Shown piece after piece: positions 20,717 to 21,398 of a stretch of 21,398 nt of DNA. Made by a program: the position numbers and the translations under genes. The stretch's first letter is position 1. Every line of letters begins with the position of its first letter. The DNA comes from Stereocaulon alpinum (lineage: Eukaryota > Ascomycota > Lecanoromycetes > Lecanorales > Stereocaulaceae), in assembly GCA_018257865.1 (NCBI GenBank), contig JAEUBA010000226.1, positions 1 to 21,398 on the forward strand, given 5' to 3'. The notes under the pieces were generated by a model, which was not told where the DNA came from, made no database searches, and saw nothing but the letters and a program-made list of their open reading frames with translations.

Positions 20717-21398
20717 AATGCTTATATCATCTCCACCAACATAACCGAAGGCGCGTATAATGCGATGGCGAAGTGCGGAGTAAGAGAAGACCTCGATATA
20801 GGGTCGGATTATATACTAATTATAACGGAGCTAGAATAGACCTAGAGCGAGCGCTAGGTGCACTAGAAGAGAGCTTAGAAAAGGATAGAGATAGAGGCGA
20901 CCAGCGAAGAGATCCGGAAATACGCAAGGATCCTAAATAGGGTTATAGGCAGATACTTATTAGACTTAAAGGAAGCGATTAACTTATATATTAATAAGCT
21001 TATAGCTACGCTATAGGAGGTAGTAGAGAATATTATCCTATTTAAGGAACCCTACGCCGGAGCTAAACTATACTAGAACGGGGCGTATATAAGAGTTACT
21101 AAGGCGTTATAGGCAGCGCTTAAGGCCTACTGCTATAGTAGAAATATATAGACTGAGGAGGCTCTCCGCTAGACTAAAAGGAAAAAGGTTACTATCCTAT
21201 AAAAGACTAGGACGATAGCTTTCTAAGAGGGGGTCTATAGAGTATTACTAAGGCTAGGAGGAGTATAGTAACTTATTAAGTAGGGAAGGGAGAGGAGTAT
21301 ACGCCCTAAAGAGCTACTATAATTCCTAGCTATTAAAGACGGGAACGGGAATAAAGCGATAGACTTTAAAGGGAAGGTAGAGGCCTTAAGGAGGGTCC
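20717..21398 (+). mobile_element. RIP-mutated transposon coding remnant, continues beyond the window
   Basis: One plus-strand frame (codons starting at 20717, 20720 and so on) reads as coherent protein to the window edge, for example NITEGAYNAMAKCGVREDLD, TSEEIRKYARILNRVIGRYL, KEAINLYINKLIATL and KELL then FLAIKDGNGNKAIDFKG. It is interrupted by about 16 stops that are all TAG or TAA, none TGA. From 20821 to the end I count only 5 CA and 3 TG dinucleotides in 578 bases while TA is very common and CG stays frequent. This is the mark of RIP acting on CpA: glutamine CAG/CAA codons became TAG/TAA. The charged, helix-rich protein resembles the gag-like or ORF1-like part of a retroelement, but no zinc knuckle, reverse transcriptase or transposase motif falls inside the window, so class is undecided. 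Confidence 0.78.

Overview
The window looks like a piece of a filamentous ascomycete (Pezizomycotina) chromosome. Genes carry short 51-108 bp GT...AG introns with CTAAC/CTGAC-like branch points, the protein families are typical of moulds, and the right end carries the C-to-T (CpA to TpA) pattern of repeat-induced point mutation (RIP). Class and species cannot be fixed from sequence alone.

Layout, left to right. 333-2414 (+) is an intact eight-exon APC-superfamily permease (amino acid/GABA/choline type). 2415-4229 shows no convincing gene. 4230-5535 (-) is a fungal O-methyltransferase that keeps its three-exon structure but has three in-frame nonsense codons. 5536-7935 has no gene I can support. 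7936-9189 (+) is an intact three-exon seven-helix SAT4/Pth11-like rhodopsin-fold protein. 10841-12060 (+) is a heavily decayed aldo-keto reductase (aryl-alcohol dehydrogenase/norsolorinic-acid-reductase type). 12201-12922 (+) holds a broken leucine-rich coding remnant, possibly F-box/LRR-like. 13371-13558 (-) may hold a smaller relic. 14813-16618 (-) is an intact intronless phenol-2-monooxygenase-type FAD enzyme. 18118-19410 (-) is an intact two-exon, cysteine-containing, N-glycosylation-rich membrane-anchored protein of unknown function. From about 20717 to the window end lies a RIP-mutated transposon reading frame whose roughly 16 internal stops are all TAG or TAA.

How the parts fit. An O-methyltransferase, an aldo-keto reductase and an aromatic-ring FAD hydroxylase, together with a permease, are the kind of tailoring and transport genes found in aromatic polyketide clusters. 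Two of the three enzymes are dead and no PKS/NRPS core is visible, so the best reading is a decaying or dispersed secondary-metabolite locus beside transposon-rich DNA. That is an inference from gene content, not something the sequence proves. I found no CRISPR array, rRNA, tRNA or clearly new defence-type system. The most novel intact gene is the 411-residue glycoprotein-like protein.
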